From positions 186,001 to 250,000 of the forward strand of contig NZ_BLVZ01000003.1 of NCBI RefSeq assembly GCF_015471405.1: a stretch of DNA of 64,000 nt, in the 5' to 3' direction. Below, piece by piece: positions 16,323-25,908 of this stretch (its first letter is position 1; the number at the start of each line of letters is the position of its first letter). The notes under the pieces were generated by a model. That model was not told the DNA's origin. It ran no database searches and saw only the letters and a program-made list of their open reading frames with translations. A program made the position numbers and the translations under genes. Source of the stretch: Pseudomonas cichorii (GTDB lineage Bacteria; Pseudomonadota; Gammaproteobacteria; Pseudomonadales; Pseudomonadaceae).

Positions 16323-16405
16323 CGTTTCACCTTATTGAACCGTCCTCGACCGCTGTTCACTGCGGTCGGGATTCCCTTTTCCGACATCTCACACAGGCTT
16401 GCGCC

Positions 16406-16606
16406 ATGCTCAACTCCTTCAAGAAATTCCTTCGCGACGAAAGCGGCGTGACCGCCATTGAATACGGCATTCTGGCGGCTTCCATGGCCGCAGCCATCGG
16501 CTACATCTTCGGCTCCGACGGCCAGTTCATCGGCGCGCTCAAGGAGCGTTTCGGTGGCATCGCCGACCAGATCAGGTCCACCAACAACAGCACCGGCAGC
16601 AACTGA
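16406..16606 (+). CDS. flp: Flp-type type IVb major pilin
   Basis: 66-residue prepilin, the building block of the Tad (Flp) pilus. The short leader ends at G14; the mature protein begins VTAIEYGILAASMAAAIGYI, with the invariant Glu at +5 and the following Tyr of the Flp motif in the hydrophobic assembly helix. The mature pilin is about 52 residues, normal for Flp. It is the first gene of the tad operon, directly downstream of the CTTAAT promoter, and is processed by the peptidase encoded next. Pili of this type mediate surface attachment and biofilm formation. Confidence 0.95.
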   Translation: MLNSFKKFLRDESGVTAIEYGILAASMAAAIGYIFGSDGQFIGALKERFGGIADQIRSTNNSTGSN

Positions 16607-16630
16607 CGTTACCCCGCAGGATTCCCGTCC

Positions 16631-17188
16631 ATGACCAGCCTTGTCGTCGTTCTGCTGTTACCCGCCTTGTGCTGGGTCGTGGTCACGGACCTGCTGTATC
16701 GCAAGATCCATAACCGACTGGTGCTGGCATTGCTGGCGGGATGGCTGGCATTGCCGCTGCTGGCGCCCCTGAATGTCGGCCCTTTTGCAGGTCTGGGGGT
16801 CTGGCAGGTCATTTCCGCCATGGGCTGGTCTACGGCAGGCGCAGCGCTGGTCCTGCTGGTCGGTTATGGCCTCTACATGATCGAACGGGTCGGCGGCGGC
16901 GACGTCAAGCTGATGACCGTGCTGAGCCTGTGGATCGGCAGCGAAGACCTGATCACCTTCCTGATCATCACCTCGCTGGCTGGCGGCATCCTGGCGCTGG
17001 TGCTGCCCACGCTGGAAATGCTCGAAGCCGCTCTTGCAAGGGGCGTGATGTGGCTGATCCGGCGCATGCCGCAAGACGCTATCGCGGTACCGATCATCTA
17101 TGACGCTCAACGCCCCGCAGGTATTCCCTACGGCCTGGCCATCGCAGCAGGTGCGCTGTTCACCTTGCTGTTTCCCATCCACACCTGA
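16631..17188 (+). CDS. tadV: Tad prepilin peptidase (A24 family)
   Basis: 185-residue inner-membrane aspartic peptidase (FppA/CpaA/TadV) that removes the leader from Flp and the TadE/F pseudopilins. The two catalytic aspartates are visible in the TDLLYRKIHN motif near residue 20 and in GGGDVKLM near residue 93. It lacks the N-terminal methylase domain of PilD, as Tad peptidases do. About six hydrophobic helices are predicted. It starts 25 bp after flp with a GCAGGA ribosome site. Confidence 0.93.
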   Translation: MTSLVVVLLLPALCWVVVTDLLYRKIHNRLVLALLAGWLALPLLAPLNVGPFAGLGVWQVISAMGWSTAGAALVLLVGYGLYMIERVGGGDVKLMTVLSLWIGSEDLITFLIITSLAGGILALVLPTLEMLEAALARGVMWLIRRMPQDAIAVPIIYDAQRPAGIPYGLAIAAGALFTLLFPIHT

Positions 17189-17208
17189 ACCCACAGTAGC
17201 CGTACTCG

Positions 17209-18135
17209 ATGAAAAAGAATTCGCTCATTCTGCTGACTGGGGCCATTGTCCTCGCCAGTGGCTCCGCTCTGCTCGCACGGGCTTTGCTGGCACCGCCAAA
17301 GCCACCTGAAGTCAAGGCACAGGTTCAACCTGCCGCCCCCAAGGAAGCCACTCGCCAGGTGCTGGTCGCTTCACGCAACCTGCAACCGGGCGACTTCATC
17401 GATGCAGGCAGCCTGGACTGGCAACCGGCAACCGCACAAATGACGCGCTCCCTGTATTTCATCGAAGGCCAGGACAAGCAGGACTCCTTGCTGGGCGCCA
17501 CTGTGCGTCAACCGGTCGAAGCCGGCCAGCCACTGACCAGCAGCGTGGTCGTGCGCCCCGGCGAACCAGGCTTTCTGGCCTCGGTCATCAAGCCCGGCAT
17601 GCGCGCCGTATCCGTGCCGACCAGCGCAGTGGAGAGCAACTTCGGCCTGGTGGCCGCCGGTGATCGCGTGGATGTGATCCTGAGCCTCAAGCGCGAACAG
17701 GAAACCCAGGCGCCAGACGCCACCGCCAATGCCGCGCCGTTTCTGGCCGCCCAGACCATCCTTCACGATATCCGCGTGCTGGCAATGAATAACAGCACCC
17801 GCAGCGACCTGAATGTACGCCGGGATCTGGAAACCACGCCCAACGCCAAGAACACCAGCAGCCGCCAGAGCTTTGAAACCGTGACTCTGGAAGTCGCGCC
17901 GTCGGCGGCCGAGCAACTGGCAGTCGCCAAGGAGATCGGCAACCTGCAACTGGCCATCCGCTCATCGGTCGAGCAGACCGAAGACGAGCTGCTGACCAGC
18001 GGTGAAGTCACCACCCTGAACAAGACCACCAGCATTTATCCCTCGCAGAAAAGCGCGGGTAAATCCGGGCCGGCCACCACTGTGCAGCTCTTCAGGGGCA
18101 AGGCCACCGAAGTTCTGGACCTGGCGAAACACTGA
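17209..18135 (+). CDS. rcpC: Flp pilus assembly protein CpaB/RcpC
   Basis: 308-residue periplasmic/inner-membrane anchored component of the Tad machine. An N-terminal hydrophobic segment (about residues 4-28) is followed by a SAF domain (VLVASRNLQPGDFIDAGSLDWQP, about 47-115) and the RcpC/CpaB domain containing GMRAVSVPTSAVESNFGLVAAGDRVDVILS. It is thought to work with the secretin encoded next. The C-terminal region is rich in Ser/Thr and includes a YPSQKSAGKSG stretch of no recognised function. It belongs to the tad operon, 20 bp after tadV. Confidence 0.92.
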   Translation: MKKNSLILLTGAIVLASGSALLARALLAPPKPPEVKAQVQPAAPKEATRQVLVASRNLQPGDFIDAGSLDWQPATAQMTRSLYFIEGQDKQDSLLGATVRQPVEAGQPLTSSVVVRPGEPGFLASVIKPGMRAVSVPTSAVESNFGLVAAGDRVDVILSLKREQETQAPDATANAAPFLAAQTILHDIRVLAMNNSTRSDLNVRRDLETTPNAKNTSSRQSFETVTLEVAPSAAEQLAVAKEIGNLQLAIRSSVEQTEDELLTSGEVTTLNKTTSIYPSQKSAGKSGPATTVQLFRGKATEVLDLAKH

Positions 18136-18192
18136 TCAGTTGCGTCTGCCGGCCGGTGTAGCGCCGACAGACGCCCTTACGGAAAAAACAGC

Positions 18193-19719
18193 ATGAAACG
18201 CACAGCGCAACCTCTGGCTTCGGGCCGGAACGGACTCTCCTTGCTGCTCGCCGGCCTCGGCTTGAGCGCCACACTGGTCAGCCCGTCAGTTGTCATGGCC
18301 GAACAGGCGACCGTGGACAACTACGACATGCCTGCCAAAACCCCGGTCACGCCGGTTATCACAGCCCAGCAACGTGCCCAGTTGCAACAGATCAGTGAAA
18401 CCCAGACAGTCAACCTGACCGTGCGCCAGGGACGCCTGCTGCAACTGCCTCGCGCCGCGGCAAAAGTGCTGTTGGCCGACCCGGAAGTGGCCAGTTTCCA
18501 GATGCCGTCGCCGAGCAGTGTCTTCGTATTCGCCCAGCGGTCAGGCGCCACGACCCTGTATGCACTGGACGCCAACGACAATGTGATCGCAGCCATGCGG
18601 CTGGTCGCAGGCTTCGATCTGGAAGGCCTGCGCCAACAGATCGAAAACGAAGTGGTGGGCTCGCAGGTCAGTTTCGTACCGGCGGCAGGCGATGGCCTGA
18701 TCGTTCGTGGACATGTTCGTACGCCCCTCGAAGCCCGTCAGGTCATGGCCAGCGTCAAGGCAGCCGTCGGCGCCAGTGACAGCGCCGCAGGTGGACCGGG
18801 TGGCGGCGCTCCAGCCGGTGCGCCCGGAGGCGGCGGCCCTGCTGCACCGCGAGTGATCAACCAACTCAAGGTCGAGTTGTCGGCACAGGTCAATATCCGG
18901 GTCCGGGTCGTCGAAGTGTCCCGCAACCTCAGCCATACTCTGGGCCTGAACTGGGACTCGGTCATGAACAGCGGCAAGTTCCGTCTGGCGACCGGTTCTT
19001 CGACCAGCCTGTTCAACGCCGCCGACGCGGCCTCATCGGCAGGCACCATCGCTGGCGCGACCCAGGCCGGTCAGTTGATCCGCACGGCCAACACCATCGG
19101 TTTCACCGACGGCAACCTGACCGGGCTGATCAACGCCCTGTCGGTGGAAGGCATGGCTTCGGTCCTGGCCGAGCCCAACCTGACGGCTATGTCCGGCGAA
19201 ACCGCAGGCTTTGCGGCGGGCGGTGAAGTGCCAATCGTGGTCATCACCAACAACAACGTCAGCATCACCTACAAATCCTACGGCGTGATCCTGCGCATGA
19301 CGCCCACCCTGCTCTCGCCCAACCGCATCAGCCTGCATATCGCACCGGAAGTCAGCGACCTGTCCGATGACGGCGCAGTGACCCTGCCCGATGGCGGCTC
19401 GACCATTCCGGCCTTCAAGGTTCGGCGCGCCGACACCACGGTGGAACTGGCCAGCGGCCAGAGCTTCGCCCTGGCGGGCATGCTGCGCAGCAACGTTGCC
19501 CAGCAAGTCAGCGGCCTGCCGGGCCTCAAGGGCGTGCCGTTGCTCGGTCGCCTGTTCGAGGGTGAAACCAGCACACAAGAGGACACCGAACTGGTGATTC
19601 TGGCGACCGCTTATGTCGTAGACCCCGTCACCGAAGGTGAACTGCAAACCCCGGGCCGCGGCCTGCCAGGCATGGATGCGCAGATGCCGCGCCAGGCCAG
19701 CGCAGGGTACCTGTACTGA
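18193..19719 (+). CDS. rcpA: Tad outer-membrane secretin CpaC/RcpA
   Basis: 508-residue secretin that forms the outer-membrane channel for the Flp pilus. A signal peptide (to about residue 37) precedes an N-terminal BON/pilus-assembly region (VNLTVRQGRLLQLPRAAAKVLLADPEVASFQ), then a Gly/Ala/Pro-rich linker near residues 195-215 (GGPGGGAPAGAPGGGGPAAP), and the secretin domain with VEVSRNLSHTLGLNWD, SVLAEPNLTAMSGETAGFAAGGEVPI and VPLLGRLFEGE. The gene ends with TGA overlapping a possible ATG of the next gene; the intended start is probably the next ATG at 19734. Confidence 0.94.
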   Translation: MKRTAQPLASGRNGLSLLLAGLGLSATLVSPSVVMAEQATVDNYDMPAKTPVTPVITAQQRAQLQQISETQTVNLTVRQGRLLQLPRAAAKVLLADPEVASFQMPSPSSVFVFAQRSGATTLYALDANDNVIAAMRLVAGFDLEGLRQQIENEVVGSQVSFVPAAGDGLIVRGHVRTPLEARQVMASVKAAVGASDSAAGGPGGGAPAGAPGGGGPAAPRVINQLKVELSAQVNIRVRVVEVSRNLSHTLGLNWDSVMNSGKFRLATGSSTSLFNAADAASSAGTIAGATQAGQLIRTANTIGFTDGNLTGLINALSVEGMASVLAEPNLTAMSGETAGFAAGGEVPIVVITNNNVSITYKSYGVILRMTPTLLSPNRISLHIAPEVSDLSDDGAVTLPDGGSTIPAFKVRRADTTVELASGQSFALAGMLRSNVAQQVSGLPGLKGVPLLGRLFEGETSTQEDTELVILATAYVVDPVTEGELQTPGRGLPGMDAQMPRQASAGYLY

Positions 19720-19733
19720 TGGAGACCTTGAAA

Positions 19734-20399
19734 ATGAAGCCTGTCACTTTCCGCCTCGCGCTGCTGGCCTGCCTGCCTTTGCTCATGGCGGGCTGTACCG
19801 CGCAGTACAACGAACTGCGCGCCAAGCGCTTTGCCAACACGCCGATGCCGGTCACTCAGGTGAACCCCAGCGCCCTGAGCGTTTCCCTCAACACCGTCAA
19901 TCAGGGTAAGGGGCTGACTGCCGAATCCCTGGAAAACCTCAACACGATGCTGAGTAATCAGGGTCGTCTGAAAAACCAGAGCCTGACCCTGCAACCCTTC
20001 ACCCCTGCGGGTGAGCAGATGGCCAAACGTCTGACACGGGTACTGAACGAACGCGGCGCGGATGCCAGTCGCATCATTCTGGCCCCGGTCCAGCTCAAGG
20101 CTGCCGAACAGTCTGGCGGCTGGGATCTGCAAGTCATTTCCGAGGCCATGGTCGCGCAAATCCCCGACTGCCGAATCGCCAACGCCGATGCCTGGACCAT
20201 GACCCCTTATCAGGCAGTCGGCACTCTTGGTTGTGCCAACCGGGCCAACATTGCGCGGATGGTCAGCGACCCTCGCGACCTGGTCCGCCCGCGCACTCTG
20301 GACAGCGCCGATGGCAATCAGGCCAACAATGCCGTGCAGCGTTATCAGGAAAGCAAGACCACCGAACTGATGAACATCGACTTCTCCCAGGACGACTGA
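19734..20399 (+). CDS. cpaD: CpaD-family pilus biogenesis lipoprotein
   Basis: 221-residue outer-membrane lipoprotein of the CpaD family. The signal peptide ends in the lipobox LMAGC. The C-terminal half holds GWDLQVISEAMVAQIPDCRIANADAWTMTPYQAVGTLGCANRANIARMVSDPRDLVRPR, which resembles the CpaD GC(A)xxxNLAxMVxDPxDLxxPR block. CpaD proteins are proposed to pilot or stabilise the secretin. ATG 19734 follows GGAG at a good distance; the overlapping ATG at 19719 is an alternative. Its position between the secretin and TadZ genes is normal for Pseudomonas tad loci. Confidence 0.85.
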   Translation: MKPVTFRLALLACLPLLMAGCTAQYNELRAKRFANTPMPVTQVNPSALSVSLNTVNQGKGLTAESLENLNTMLSNQGRLKNQSLTLQPFTPAGEQMAKRLTRVLNERGADASRIILAPVQLKAAEQSGGWDLQVISEAMVAQIPDCRIANADAWTMTPYQAVGTLGCANRANIARMVSDPRDLVRPRTLDSADGNQANNAVQRYQESKTTELMNIDFSQDD

Positions 20400-20409
20400 G
20401 GACGCCGCC

Positions 20410-21642
20410 ATGAACGACAAGACCAACACTGTACTGCCCAGCGGCGACAAAACCTTTCTGGCACCGGTCCTGTTCGCCGCCAGTACGGCTGACCAGCGCA
20501 GCTTCGCCGAACAGTTGCAGCGCCTGGGCCAGCCCGAGGCGCTGGTCCTGAGCGGCGGAATCGAAGCGGCCAAGGCCTGGTGTGCCGAACAGCGGGCCAG
20601 CCTGCTGCTGGTGGACCTGGATGGCGAGCAATTTCCCTTGCAGGCCATTTCTGAACTGTCGAGCCTGTGCGATCCGGGCTGTGCGATTCTGGCCCTCGGC
20701 AGCCAGCAGAATGTCGACCTTTATCGCGCCCTGACCCACAGCGGCGTGGTGGATTACCTGTGCAAACCCGTACCACTGGACTTGCTGGCCAGCAGCCTGG
20801 AGCGTGCGCGCAATATCCATCAGCAACCCCAGACCAGCCAGGTGCGCACCGGTCGCAGCATTGCCGTGACGGCTTGCTCCGGCGGGCTGGGTACCAGCAC
20901 GGTCAGCGCCGGGCTGAGCCTGTTGCTGTCACACGAACGGCATATTCCTGTGGCCGCCGTGGATTACGACCGGCACAACGCAGACCTGTCCCTGCTGCTG
21001 GGGGCTCAGGGCGATTGCGGGCTGGCCGCTGCCTTGAGCAGCAGCGAGATCGATGCCCGCTTTCTGCAACGGGCCATGACTCGTCTGGATGACCGCCTGC
21101 ATCTGTTGGCCCAGGAACCTTCGGCCGACCATTTCGCCCCTATCGATACCGATCACCTGCTTGAGCTGGGCGCCAACCTGTGCCGCCTGTTCAATCAGGT
21201 GGTGTGGGACCTGCCATCCGGCCACCCGCAAGGTGCGCTGGAGGTGTTGCGCCACGTCGAAACCCGCATCCTGCTCAGCGAATTCACCATTCAAGGCGCC
21301 CGCAATACCCAGCGCCTGCTTGAAGAGATCGGTGACGAAAGCGAGGGCCAGCAACTGCTGCTGGTGGTCAACCAGAACCATGGCACTCATCAGACAGTCG
21401 CCCGCGAACAGTTCGAGGCCTTCGTCGGCAGACGTGTGGACCTGATCCTGCCTTACGCCGGACACGCACTGAGCGACAGCCTCTTGAGCGGCCCGCTGCG
21501 CCTGGACGCTGCACCGGCCTTTCGTCAGGCCCTGCTGAATCTGGCGGACCTGGCCTGTGGCCGCAAACCGGGCAATGCCCTCGCAGCGACGTCGGTGCTG
21601 GCCCGCCTCAAAGGCGCCCTGACCCGTCGTAACGCGGCCTGA
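20410..21642 (+). CDS. tadZ: TadZ/CpaE pilus-localising ATPase-like protein
   Basis: 410-residue MinD/ParA-like protein that places the Tad apparatus at its cellular site. An N-terminal receiver-like domain (about 18-135, no conserved phosphoacceptor triad) precedes the P-loop-like domain. The Walker A region reads CSGGLGTSTVSAGL (about residues 156-169), so the catalytic Lys of GKT is replaced; TadZ proteins are known to be atypical in this way. A VAAVDYDRHNADLSLLLG segment corresponds to the switch/deviant Walker region. It probably binds the pole or another landmark and recruits TadA. Confidence 0.9.
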   Translation: MNDKTNTVLPSGDKTFLAPVLFAASTADQRSFAEQLQRLGQPEALVLSGGIEAAKAWCAEQRASLLLVDLDGEQFPLQAISELSSLCDPGCAILALGSQQNVDLYRALTHSGVVDYLCKPVPLDLLASSLERARNIHQQPQTSQVRTGRSIAVTACSGGLGTSTVSAGLSLLLSHERHIPVAAVDYDRHNADLSLLLGAQGDCGLAAALSSSEIDARFLQRAMTRLDDRLHLLAQEPSADHFAPIDTDHLLELGANLCRLFNQVVWDLPSGHPQGALEVLRHVETRILLSEFTIQGARNTQRLLEEIGDESEGQQLLLVVNQNHGTHQTVAREQFEAFVGRRVDLILPYAGHALSDSLLSGPLRLDAAPAFRQALLNLADLACGRKPGNALAATSVLARLKGALTRRNAA

Positions 21643-21658
21643 CACAAGGAGCCGGATC

Positions 21659-23026
21659 ATGCTGATACGCAAGCCCAGAACCCCTGCCCCCGCGCCGACA
21701 CCCTTGCCCGTGCAGGAAAGCAGCGAGTCGGTCATCGAGATGCAGAAGGTCAACACGACCAAGGCAAACCCTGCCAGCAAGAATGCCGACAGCGGCGCCA
21801 ACCTTAACCGGCGCCTGATTCGCGGTTTTCTCTATGACCAGATCGACCCGCTCAAGGCGGCGGCCATGGGGCGCGACAAGCTGCGTCAGCAGATCGAAAG
21901 CCAGATACGGCGCATCTGCGATGACAACCGCCTGCAACTGTCGCGCCCCGAAGAAGAGCAGATCGCCAGCGAAATGCTGGACGAGATGCTGGGTATCGGG
22001 CCGATCCAGCCGCTGCTGGCCGACGACACGGTCAACGATATTCTGGTCAATGGCGCAGGTCAGGTGTTCGTCGAGCGCTTCGGCAAGCTGGAACTGTCGA
22101 ACATCACGTTTCTTGACGAAGAGCATGTGTTCAACACTGCCCAGCGTATCGCGGCCGGTGTAGGACGACGCATCGACGAAGCCAACCCCATGGTCGATGC
22201 ACGGCTGGCTGACGGCAGCCGGGTCAACGTTATTACTTACCCGCTGGCCATCGACGGCACCACCATCTCCATCCGTAAATTCATGCGCCGCAACCTGACG
22301 CTGGAATCCCTGGCGGCACGTAACGCCATGTCGATGGAAATGGTCCAGGTGCTCAACCGCGCCATGATTGCCAAGCTCAATATCGTGGTGTCCGGCGGTA
22401 CGGGTGCGGGCAAGACCACGCTGCTCAATGCGTTGTCGCAAAAGATCAGCGAAGACGATCGTATCCTGACCATCGAAGATGCCGCAGAGCTGCAACTGCA
22501 ACAGATCCATGTGGTGCGTCTTGAAACACGGCCGGTCAGTGCCGAAGGCACCGGCAAGGTCGATCAGCGCGATCTGGTGCGCAACGCCCTGCGGATGCGG
22601 CCTGACCGGATCATCCTCGGTGAAGTACGCGGCGGTGAAGCCTTCGACATGTTGCAGGCCATGAATACCGGGCATGACGGCTCGCTCTGTACCGTCCACG
22701 CCAACACCCCTCGCGACGCCATCATGCGCCTGGAAAACATGGTGATGATGGCAAGCATGCAACTGCCGATGGAAGCCATTCGACGCCAGATCGCCAGTGC
22801 CGTGAACCTGGTGGTTCAGGTCGAACGCCAGCGTGACGGCGGACGACGTGTTGTCTCGATCACTGAAGTCTGCGGCATGGAAAACGACGTCATCCAGACT
22901 CAGGAGCTGTTCGGCTTCAAGGTCCGCTCCACCGACAGCCAAGGCAAGATTCTGGGCGACTACGTGAGCAGCGGCCAACGGCCCGAGTTCTACAACCAGC
23001 ATGCCCACCTGTTTGGCGACCTTTGA
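21659..23026 (+). CDS. tadA: Tad secretion ATPase TadA/CpaF
   Basis: 455-residue hexameric ATPase of the GspE/VirB11 superfamily that powers Flp pilus assembly. The N-terminal region is charged. The CpaF signature [21 protein letters not shown] is near residue 115, Walker [17 protein letters not shown] has K252, and then come the Asp box [12 protein letters not shown], Walker [22 protein letters not shown] and the His box [13 protein letters not shown]. All catalytic elements are present, so the motor should be active. The gene is followed closely by the two TadB/TadC platform genes. Confidence 0.97.
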   Translation: MLIRKPRTPAPAPTPLPVQESSESVIEMQKVNTTKANPASKNADSGANLNRRLIRGFLYDQIDPLKAAAMGRDKLRQQIESQIRRICDDNRLQLSRPEEEQIASEMLDEMLGIGPIQPLLADDTVNDILVNGAGQVFVERFGKLELSNITFLDEEHVFNTAQRIAAGVGRRIDEANPMVDARLADGSRVNVITYPLAIDGTTISIRKFMRRNLTLESLAARNAMSMEMVQVLNRAMIAKLNIVVSGGTGAGKTTLLNALSQKISEDDRILTIEDAAELQLQQIHVVRLETRPVSAEGTGKVDQRDLVRNALRMRPDRIILGEVRGGEAFDMLQAMNTGHDGSLCTVHANTPRDAIMRLENMVMMASMQLPMEAIRRQIASAVNLVVQVERQRDGGRRVVSITEVCGMENDVIQTQELFGFKVRSTDSQGKILGDYVSSGQRPEFYNQHAHLFGDL

Positions 23027-23037
23027 GAGGACACCTC

Positions 23038-24018
23038 ATGCAAGCTGTCCTCGATTTGCTCACCCTGCTGGTTTTCGCCTGCGTCATGTTCGCGTTCTAT
23101 GGGCTGCTGAGCCTGAGCAAGCGACGTCAGCGAGCCGCCGAAAGTGCGGCGCGCCTGGAGCAACTGCTGCGCGAAAAGGTGAAGGTGAATGCACCGAACA
23201 CCCAGGTCGAGAGCATCATGCGTGACATGCAGAGCGCACCGCTGGGCAGCATGCCCGTGCTTGGCACTCACATCACTCATCTGTGGATCAACCTGAACCT
23301 GCTGGGCTGGCGAAAGACGCTCAAGGCGCGGGCCATTGCATTCAGCCTCGGCGGCTTTTTCGCCGGAGTGCTGATTGGTCGCGACACGCCCATGCCCTTG
23401 CTGTTCGGCAGCCTGATTGCGGTATTCACCGCCATTGCCCTGTTCACGCTGTTCTATCGCCAGGCACTGGCCAAGTACCACAAGCAGCTGCGCCAGTCCC
23501 TGCCTGAAGCCATCGACTCCATCACCCGCACCTGCCGTGCAGGCGTACCGATCAGCAACGCTTTCGCACTGGTTGCCGATCATCTGAGCGGGCCGTTGAG
23601 CGTGGAGTTCGCGATCATCGACCACTGGCTGCGTCTGGGTGTGCCGTTGCGGCGGGTCATGCAGGATTCGACCCTGCGCGTGCCACTGGCCGAGTACCGA
23701 TTCTTCGCGGTGATCCTGATCATCAATCAGGAAGCCGGTGGCCGTCTGGGCGAAACCCTGGACCGGCTCTCGACCACCCTGCGCGACCGTCACGAGCTGC
23801 AACTGAAGATTCTGTCCAAGACCTCCGAAGCACGGGCCTCCTCCAAGATCGTGTCATCGCTGGTGCCCGCCATGCTGGGCTACATGTACATCAATGCCCC
23901 ACAGGATTTCCGCTTTCTGCTCAACGACCCCACCGGCAACATGGTGCTGTTCTACGCCCTTGCCAGCGTCACGCTGGGGCTGGTCATCAACCACCTGATG
24001 GTGAGCCGAGTCGGATGA
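23038..24018 (+). CDS. tadB: Tad inner-membrane platform protein TadB
   Basis: 326-residue GspF-like platform protein. One hydrophobic segment at the N-terminus (about 8-28), two near residues 98-140, a cytoplasmic GspF domain (LRQSLPEAIDSITRTCRAGVPISNAFALV) and a last hydrophobic segment at the C-terminus are typical of TadB. The ATG at 23038, preceded by GAGAGGAC, is preferred over a TTG overlapping the tadA stop. With TadC it is believed to transmit work from TadA to the growing pilus. Confidence 0.93.
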   Translation: MQAVLDLLTLLVFACVMFAFYGLLSLSKRRQRAAESAARLEQLLREKVKVNAPNTQVESIMRDMQSAPLGSMPVLGTHITHLWINLNLLGWRKTLKARAIAFSLGGFFAGVLIGRDTPMPLLFGSLIAVFTAIALFTLFYRQALAKYHKQLRQSLPEAIDSITRTCRAGVPISNAFALVADHLSGPLSVEFAIIDHWLRLGVPLRRVMQDSTLRVPLAEYRFFAVILIINQEAGGRLGETLDRLSTTLRDRHELQLKILSKTSEARASSKIVSSLVPAMLGYMYINAPQDFRFLLNDPTGNMVLFYALASVTLGLVINHLMVSRVG

Positions 24019-24046
24019 ACGCTCGCTTTTGCGGAGAACAACAGTC

Positions 24047-25000
24047 ATGACCAACGAAACGCTCATTCTGCTCGCCCTGGGGGTGATGTTGACCGGCACC
24101 GGCCTGGGCCTGCTCGGCTGGTACCTGGGTCTTTCGGAGAAAAGCCTGGACCTGCGCCTGGGCCGCAGCGAGCACAATCGCCAGCAACAGGTCCAGGCCA
24201 ACATCCTGCGCACCGATCAACTGGCCCTGTCCGCCAATGCCCGGCGCCTGCTGTTGCCACTGGCTTCGGCCGGCGAACATCTGGCCGGCACGGCACAGGA
24301 TCGCCAGCACCTCAACCGTCTGCTGAGCATGGCGGGCTTTCGTGCTCAGGCCAGCCTGGGTCTGTTGATGGTCGCCAAATATGCCAACGGCCTGCTGTTT
24401 CTGGGCATCGTTCTGTTTGGTGTTCTGGATGCCCAGAGCCGCTTCGGCCTCAAGGGTCTGGCCATGGGCCTGATCGCCCTGTTCGTCGGCACCACCCTGC
24501 CCGAAGCCTGGCTGAAATGGCGGGCGGCGCGGCGCGGCGGGCGCATGGCCCGTTCGGTGCCCGATGGCCTGGACCTGATGGTGATCTGCGCCGAAGCCGG
24601 CTTGCCGCTGGGCCGCATCATGCAAGTGGTGGCCAGGGAACTGGCGCTGTCGGCTCCCGAACTGGCAGATGAATTGCGCTACACCTTCGCCGAACTGCAA
24701 ATCGTCAGTGACCGCTCACGGGCATTGCTCAATCTTGCCGAGCGCACGGGCGTCCGGGAAATCGAAAGCATGGTGGGAACCCTGATCCAGGCCGAGCGCT
24801 ACGGCACTCCCCTGTCACAGGCACTGCGCACCATCGCCGATGAAAGTCGCAAGACCCTGGTGCTGGGCCTTGAAGAAAAAGCCGGAAAGCTGCCCGCGCA
24901 AATGAGCGTGCCACTGATGGTCCTGATCCTGCCACCGATCATCGCGGTCATGGGCGCCCCGGCGATGATCCGTCTGGTCCGCGCTCTGGCGCAAAACTGA
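24047..25000 (+). CDS. tadC: Tad inner-membrane platform protein TadC
   Basis: 317-residue second GspF-like platform protein. It has an N-terminal hydrophobic helix, two more around residues 110-150, the GspF core (ARSVPDGLDLMVICAEAGLPLGRIMQVVARE, and later QALRTIADESR) and a C-terminal pair of hydrophobic stretches ending ALAQN. The start at 24047 has a GCGGAG site upstream. The stop overlaps an ATG of the following frame, consistent with translational coupling. Confidence 0.93.
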   Translation: MTNETLILLALGVMLTGTGLGLLGWYLGLSEKSLDLRLGRSEHNRQQQVQANILRTDQLALSANARRLLLPLASAGEHLAGTAQDRQHLNRLLSMAGFRAQASLGLLMVAKYANGLLFLGIVLFGVLDAQSRFGLKGLAMGLIALFVGTTLPEAWLKWRAARRGGRMARSVPDGLDLMVICAEAGLPLGRIMQVVARELALSAPELADELRYTFAELQIVSDRSRALLNLAERTGVREIESMVGTLIQAERYGTPLSQALRTIADESRKTLVLGLEEKAGKLPAQMSVPLMVLILPPIIAVMGAPAMIRLVRALAQN

Positions 25001-25026
25001 TGCCTGCCTTGTCTCTGGAGAATACC

Positions 25027-25908
25027 GTGTCCTCACCTCTGTCCCTTTCACGCCTCGCCCTGCTTTCGCTGCTGATCATCGGCGCAAGCGGCTGCTCCAG
25101 CCTGCCCGGCCTCGACCGTAACAATGCCCAGCCACAGACCAACGCGCCCCTGAGCAAAAAGGAAAGCGCCGAAGCGCTGAGGCTGGCCCGCGTGCTGCGC
25201 GATAACGGGCGTATCGAAGCAGCCACCGAGGTCTACGCCAAGATGGATCAACGCCAGCAACTCAGCCCCCGGGAACTGCTGGAATACGCCAGTGTTGCGG
25301 CGTTGGTGCGCAAGCCGCAGCAATCGCTGGAACTCTACGGCCGTGCCCGACACGCCCTTGGCGGTGCCGACAATCTCAGCCCGTCCGAAAGCCTGATTAC
25401 CTGCCTGGGCATGGGCCGTGCGCGTCTGGCACTGAATCAGCTTCAGGCTTCGGTGAAGGATTTCAATTGCGCGCTCAAGGCCCAGCCGGACAGCACCGAA
25501 GGCCTCAATGGTCTGGGCGTGGCCAGCAACAGCCTTGGCCAGACCGAGCAGGCTCAGAAGCTGTTTCAACAAGTACTGGAGATCGACCCGTCCAACCAGC
25601 CAGCGCTGAACAATCTGGCCATGACCTACCTGAGCAGCAACCAGCCTCAGCAGGCCATCACGCTTCTGCAAGGCGCCAGCCTCAATGCCACACCCAGCCT
25701 GGTGCTGAACCTGGCCTTGGCGCATCTGCTCAAGGGCGATAACGATCAGGCGCGTCAGACCCTGAGTCGCAACCTGCCCGATGCCAATACCGAAGACTTG
25801 CTGCAAGCCTTGCAGGCCAGCATCGCCCGCATCCATGCAGGCTCCCCTGCCGCGACCGAACTGCTCGCCGCCAGCCAGCGTCCGCTGGCCCTCGGCACAC
25901 CACAGTGA
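25027..25908 (+). CDS. tadD: TadD-type TPR lipoprotein
   Basis: 293-residue tetratricopeptide-repeat protein of the Tad locus. The signal peptide ends with IIGASGC, a slightly atypical lipobox that should give an outer-membrane lipoprotein. TPR units are visible from about residue 40 to 240, for example GLNGLGVASNSLGQTEQAQKLFQQVLEIDPSNQPALNNLA. A GTG start at 25027 follows CTGGAG at good spacing and gives the tidiest signal peptide; an ATG at 25000, overlapping the tadC stop, is an alternative adding nine residues. TadD is required for pilus assembly in other species, probably with the secretin. Confidence 0.87.
   Translation: MSSPLSLSRLALLSLLIIGASGCSSLPGLDRNNAQPQTNAPLSKKESAEALRLARVLRDNGRIEAATEVYAKMDQRQQLSPRELLEYASVAALVRKPQQSLELYGRARHALGGADNLSPSESLITCLGMGRARLALNQLQASVKDFNCALKAQPDSTEGLNGLGVASNSLGQTEQAQKLFQQVLEIDPSNQPALNNLAMTYLSSNQPQQAITLLQGASLNATPSLVLNLALAHLLKGDNDQARQTLSRNLPDANTEDLLQALQASIARIHAGSPAATELLAASQRPLALGTPQ

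Noticed and set aside
21608..23008. 466-codon minus-strand frame
   Set aside because: Antisense to tadA, which has every ATPase motif; composition is that of a shadow frame.
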